Below, piece by piece: positions 16,067 through 18,624 of a stretch of 18,624 nt of DNA. Where the stretch lies: contig JAICUS010000045.1 of assembly GCA_025935735.1 (NCBI GenBank), positions 1-18,624 on the forward strand. Direction: 5' to 3'. The notes below the pieces were generated by a model, which was given only the letters and a program-made list of their open reading frames with translations, ran no database searches and was not told where the DNA came from. Within the stretch, counting starts at the first letter, position 1. Each line of letters opens with the position of its first letter. Made by a program: the position numbers and the translations under genes. Origin of the DNA: Solirubrobacteraceae bacterium. GTDB taxonomy: Bacteria > Actinomycetota > Thermoleophilia > Solirubrobacterales > Solirubrobacteraceae.

Positions 16067-16130
16067 TGCGGCGCCCGGCTGTTCGATGTCGTGCGAGAGG
16101 GTGCGCGAGTGTGAACGAGGAGGGACGAAC

Positions 16131-18624
16131 GTGAGACGTTTCGGGGTGGTCCTTGCGGCGGTCGCCGCAGTCGCCATCGGCTGGGCCCCGGCGGCCCGGG
16201 CGGCGCAGTACACAGCGTCGAAGGCGGTGAAGATCAACGTGATGGGCGAATGGGCCCATCCCGACGACGACACCAGCATCATCGGGCCCTGCGGGGTGTG
16301 GCACCAGCGCTACGGGGTCCGCTGCGGGATCATCCAGGTGACCCGCGGCGAGGGCGGCGGCAACGCCGTCGGCCCGGAGATCGGCCCGGCGCTCGGGCTG
16401 CGGCGCGAGAACGAGGACCGCGTCGCCCACTACCGCTCGGGCACCTACGACCTCTTCTACCTGGACAAGGTCGACTTCTTCTACAACCAGAGCGCGCCGC
16501 TGACCCAGTACTTCTGGAACCACGACGACGCGCTGCGGCGGATCGTGCGGATCATCCGCATGACCCAGCCGGACATCTACATCGGCTTCACGCCGACTCT
16601 GAACGCCGGCCACGGCAACCACCAGCAGGCCGGGCGCTTCATCTGGGAGGGCATGCAGGCCGCCGCGGACCCGAGCATGTTCCCGGACCAGCTGACCGGC
16701 CCGCACGCGCTGAGCACCTGGCAGGTCAAGAAGATCTTCTCCGGCGGCTCGACCTCCGGCACCGGCGGCACCGCCGGACCGGACTGCACGACCGGGTTCA
16801 CCCCCGCCGCCGGCAATCTCGACAACGACGCCGGCGCGTGGCTGGGCTACGACTCGCCCTACGCCTGGCCGGCCGGCAACCTGCAGGGCAACAGCGGCTT
16901 CAAGAGCTGGGCGCAGGTCCACAACGAGGGCCGCAGCGCGTATCCGACGCAGAGCCGAGTCATGTACATGGACACGGCGGCGCCGAGCTGCTCGCGGTTC
17001 GGCATGACCGACAGCTTCGTGCCGTTCCAGCCCAACGTGAACCCGGACGGGTCGCTCAACGCGGCGGCCGGCAAGGACGACGCGATCCTCTATGGCGCGA
17101 TGGTCAAGGACCCGGGCGGGCTGCCGCTCGGGACGCTCGAGTACATCACGTTCTCGCGCTTCTACAACGCGCCCGGCGGGACCTTCCAGGCCACCGTGCA
17201 CCTGCGCTCGGGCGGCGGCACGCTGCCCGCGGGGACGCTGACCCTCAACGTCCCGCAGGGCTGGACCACCGACGGCGCGAAGAGCGTCCCGACCGTGAGC
17301 GACGGCTCAGAGCAGACGGTCACCTTCAACGTGACCTCCGCCGCCGGCTCGGCCGTGAACGCGAACTACCGCGTGTCCGCCAGCTACGTCGCCGGGTCGA
17401 TGAAGGGCTACACCGACCAGGTCGTGCGGGTCGTCTCCCCCGTCGAGGGGCGCTTCCACCGCTGGGGCAACTGGGCCGAGTACGACAACTGGGTCGAGAA
17501 CACCGCGCCGGCCGCCCGCCGGCTCGGCCGCTCGTCCGCCATCCAGACGATGGCCGTGGGCAGCACGATCACCGTGCCGGTCGACGTCCACAACTGGTCC
17601 GACGCGTCGCAGAGCGGCACGGTCGGCCTGACGCTGCCCAACGGCGTGACTGCCGACGCGACGTCCAAGCCCTACGGGCCGCTGGCCCCGGGCGCGGACA
17701 CCACGGTCAACTTCCAGGTGTCCAACTCGTTCACCAACGCGACGCTGCCGGTCAGCGCGCCGGCGCCGGCGGCGCAGAACACCAACGTCAGCGTCCGCAT
17801 CACCACGACCTACGACAACGGCGGCAGCGGGTTCGAGGACCTGACGCTGGGCATCGTCCCCAAGACGACCGTCCCGGCGGCCGCCTCCGCGCCGACGCTC
17901 GACGCCCAGGAGGGCGCGGGCGAGTACGCGGGCAGCGAGGCGCTGGACATCGGCCGCCAGTGGGAGCCGGGCAGCGGGCGCACGTGCTCGGAGAACGGCG
18001 GGCCGGGGATCGACTGCGGCGACACGCCGGGCGCGGCCATCGGCACGCCGGGCACGACGTACGCCAAGGTCACCCGCTCCGGCGAGGACCTGTACTTCTT
18101 CATCCACGTCCGCGACGACTACCAGTCCTACGCCGTCACCCCGGTGGAGTGCGTGGCGCACTGGCTCGCGGACTCGGTGGAGATCCAGATCGACCCGCGC
18201 GGCAACGCCTCGCAGGTGCTCAAGGACACCGCGAACACGTTCAAGCTCGGCGTGTTCCCCTACACCAACGACCCGAGCGGCTCCAACGGCAACGGCCCGA
18301 ACGGGCCGTGCTGGGAGCGCGACGCGGACAACCACCAGGGCTACTCGACCGGGCCGCTCGCGAGCACGGTCGACCACGCCCCGAACGCGCCCGGCGTCGT
18401 CGTGAAGTCCAGCGCCACCTGGGTGGGCTCGAACTCGACGACCGTCGACCACTCCTACGGCGCGGCCGGCGGCTACAACCTCGAGGTCAAGATCCCGCTG
18501 GCCGACCTCCCGGCGGCCATCAACCCGGATGACTTCGGGCTGAACATCACGCCCTACGACGAGGACAACACGGCGGCCGCGGGCACGACGACGCTGCGCC
18601 ACATCGACCAGAGCGTGCGGCTCG
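16131..18624 (+). CDS. Secreted PIG-L/LmbE-like deacetylase with NEW3-like and CBM9-like domains (3' end missing)
   Basis: The frame starts at GTG 16131 after GAGGAGGG and stays open to the window edge (831 complete codons). A signal peptide (VRRFGVVLAAVAAVAIGWAP then AARA) directs export. The PIG-L domain follows: AHPDDD at 42-47 gives the zinc ligands H43 and D46 and the catalytic base D45, and HGNH at 161-164 supplies the third ligand, H164. Family members remove N-acetyl groups from GlcNAc-type sugars. Two NEW3-like beta domains lie at about 345-420 and 470-550. A CBM9-like domain begins near 587 (APTLDAQEGAGEYAGSEALDIG) and continues to the edge (LADSVEIQIDPRGNAS), suggesting polysaccharide binding. 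The family is clear; the substrate is not. Confidence 0.88.
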   Translation, partial: MRRFGVVLAAVAAVAIGWAPAARAAQYTASKAVKINVMGEWAHPDDDTSIIGPCGVWHQRYGVRCGIIQVTRGEGGGNAVGPEIGPALGLRRENEDRVAHYRSGTYDLFYLDKVDFFYNQSAPLTQYFWNHDDALRRIVRIIRMTQPDIYIGFTPTLNAGHGNHQQAGRFIWEGMQAAADPSMFPDQLTGPHALSTWQVKKIFSGGSTSGTGGTAGPDCTTGFTPAAGNLDNDAGAWLGYDSPYAWPAGNLQGNSGFKSWAQVHNEGRSAYPTQSRVMYMDTAAPSCSRFGMTDSFVPFQPNVNPDGSLNAAAGKDDAILYGAMVKDPGGLPLGTLEYITFSRFYNAPGGTFQATVHLRSGGGTLPAGTLTLNVPQGWTTDGAKSVPTVSDGSEQTVTFNVTSAAGSAVNANYRVSASYVAGSMKGYTDQVVRVVSPVEGRFHRWGNWAEYDNWVENTAPAARRLGRSSAIQTMAVGSTITVPVDVHNWSDASQSGTVGLTLPNGVTADATSKPYGPLAPGADTTVNFQVSNSFTNATLPVSAPAPAAQNTNVSVRITTTYDNGGSGFEDLTLGIVPKTTVPAAASAPTLDAQEGAGEYAGSEALDIGRQWEPGSGRTCSENGGPGIDCGDTPGAAIGTPGTTYAKVTRSGEDLYFFIHVRDDYQSYAVTPVECVAHWLADSVEIQIDPRGNASQVLKDTANTFKLGVFPYTNDPSGSNGNGPNGPCWERDADNHQGYSTGPLASTVDHAPNAPGVVVKSSATWVGSNSTTVDHSYGAAGGYNLEVKIPLADLPAAINPDDFGLNITPYDEDNTAAAGTTTLRHIDQSVRL

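Larger units (their letters stand above)
15688..16130. other. 443-bp divergent intergenic region
   Basis: No credible gene is present. The region holds promoters for both flanking secreted-protein genes, two inverted copies of a 45-bp element, a 21-bp palindrome, and shorter repeats. AACCGATCA occurs at 15838-15846 and again at 15943-15951. CGGAAT occurs at 15924-15929 and 15933-15938. GGCACCTAT, one half of the palindrome, recurs at 16019-16027, nine bases before the -35 box. A small minus-strand ORF crossing it (15564-15857) has low-complexity composition and is not accepted. Confidence 0.7.

Noticed and set aside
15909..17201. 430-aa minus-strand ORF over the PIG-L gene
   Set aside because: Low-complexity Arg/Val/Gly product opposite a well-supported gene, covering its promoter.
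16250..18532. 760-aa plus-strand ORF overlapping the PIG-L gene
   Set aside because: Its product is Arg/Pro/Gly-rich and has no domain, whereas the frame starting at 16131 has a ribosome site, a signal peptide, zinc motifs and beta domains.

Overview
The window is very GC-rich DNA with actinobacterial character: NarL/DesK-type two-component genes, GTG starts, ATGA and GTGA gene overlaps, and several TANNNT boxes 6-8 nt ahead of ATG, which suggests leaderless mRNAs. The long secreted proteins built from LamG, NEW3-like and CBM9-like modules point to a soil saprophyte, most likely of class Thermoleophilia (Solirubrobacter or Conexibacter relatives). That placement is inference from style, not from a marker gene. 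I see no rRNA, tRNA, CRISPR array, transposase or phage gene.

Layout. (1) Bases 1-3315, + strand: the 3' part of a secreted GH54 alpha-L-arabinofuranosidase with a long C-terminal tail of accessory domains. It ends at a perfect 14-bp hairpin shared with the convergent unit. (2) 3375-6226, - strand: sensor histidine kinase, NarL-type response regulator and a D12-class DNA adenine methylase, tightly linked as one operon. (3) 6367-6849, + strand: a small exported beta-barrel-like protein, divergent from the kinase. Between them is an operator-like element of repeated CCGTACGGGCGA boxes. (4) 6866-7762, - strand: two unrecognised proteins, probably with their own promoter. (5) 7779-14959, - strand: a sugar-uptake operon of DeoR regulator, GH4 glycosidase, PfkB kinase, lipoprotein binding protein, two permeases and ATPase, almost all joined by 1-4 nt overlaps. 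(6) 15025-15687, - strand: a secreted Ig-like protein. (7) 15688-16130: a 443-bp divergent intergenic region with a 45-bp element in inverted copies and a 21-bp palindrome. (8) 16131 to the window end, + strand: a secreted PIG-L (LmbE-like) deacetylase with NEW3-like and CBM9-like modules, cut by the window edge.

How it fits together. The extracellular enzymes (GH54, PIG-L/CBM9) would act on plant or microbial polysaccharide. The ABC system would import a small saccharide in unphosphorylated form. A cytosolic PfkB kinase and a GH4 enzyme would then process it under DeoR control, with no phosphotransferase component visible. The two-component operon may control itself, its attached DNA methylase and the divergent exported protein through the shared operator-like repeat.

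The most unusual items are the paired 45-bp element ahead of two divergent secreted-protein genes, the repeat operator between kinase and barrel protein, the PTS-free kinase/GH4 arrangement, the methylase inside a two-component operon, and a lamin-tail domain split by a repeat-rich insertion. None is proven to be a new system.
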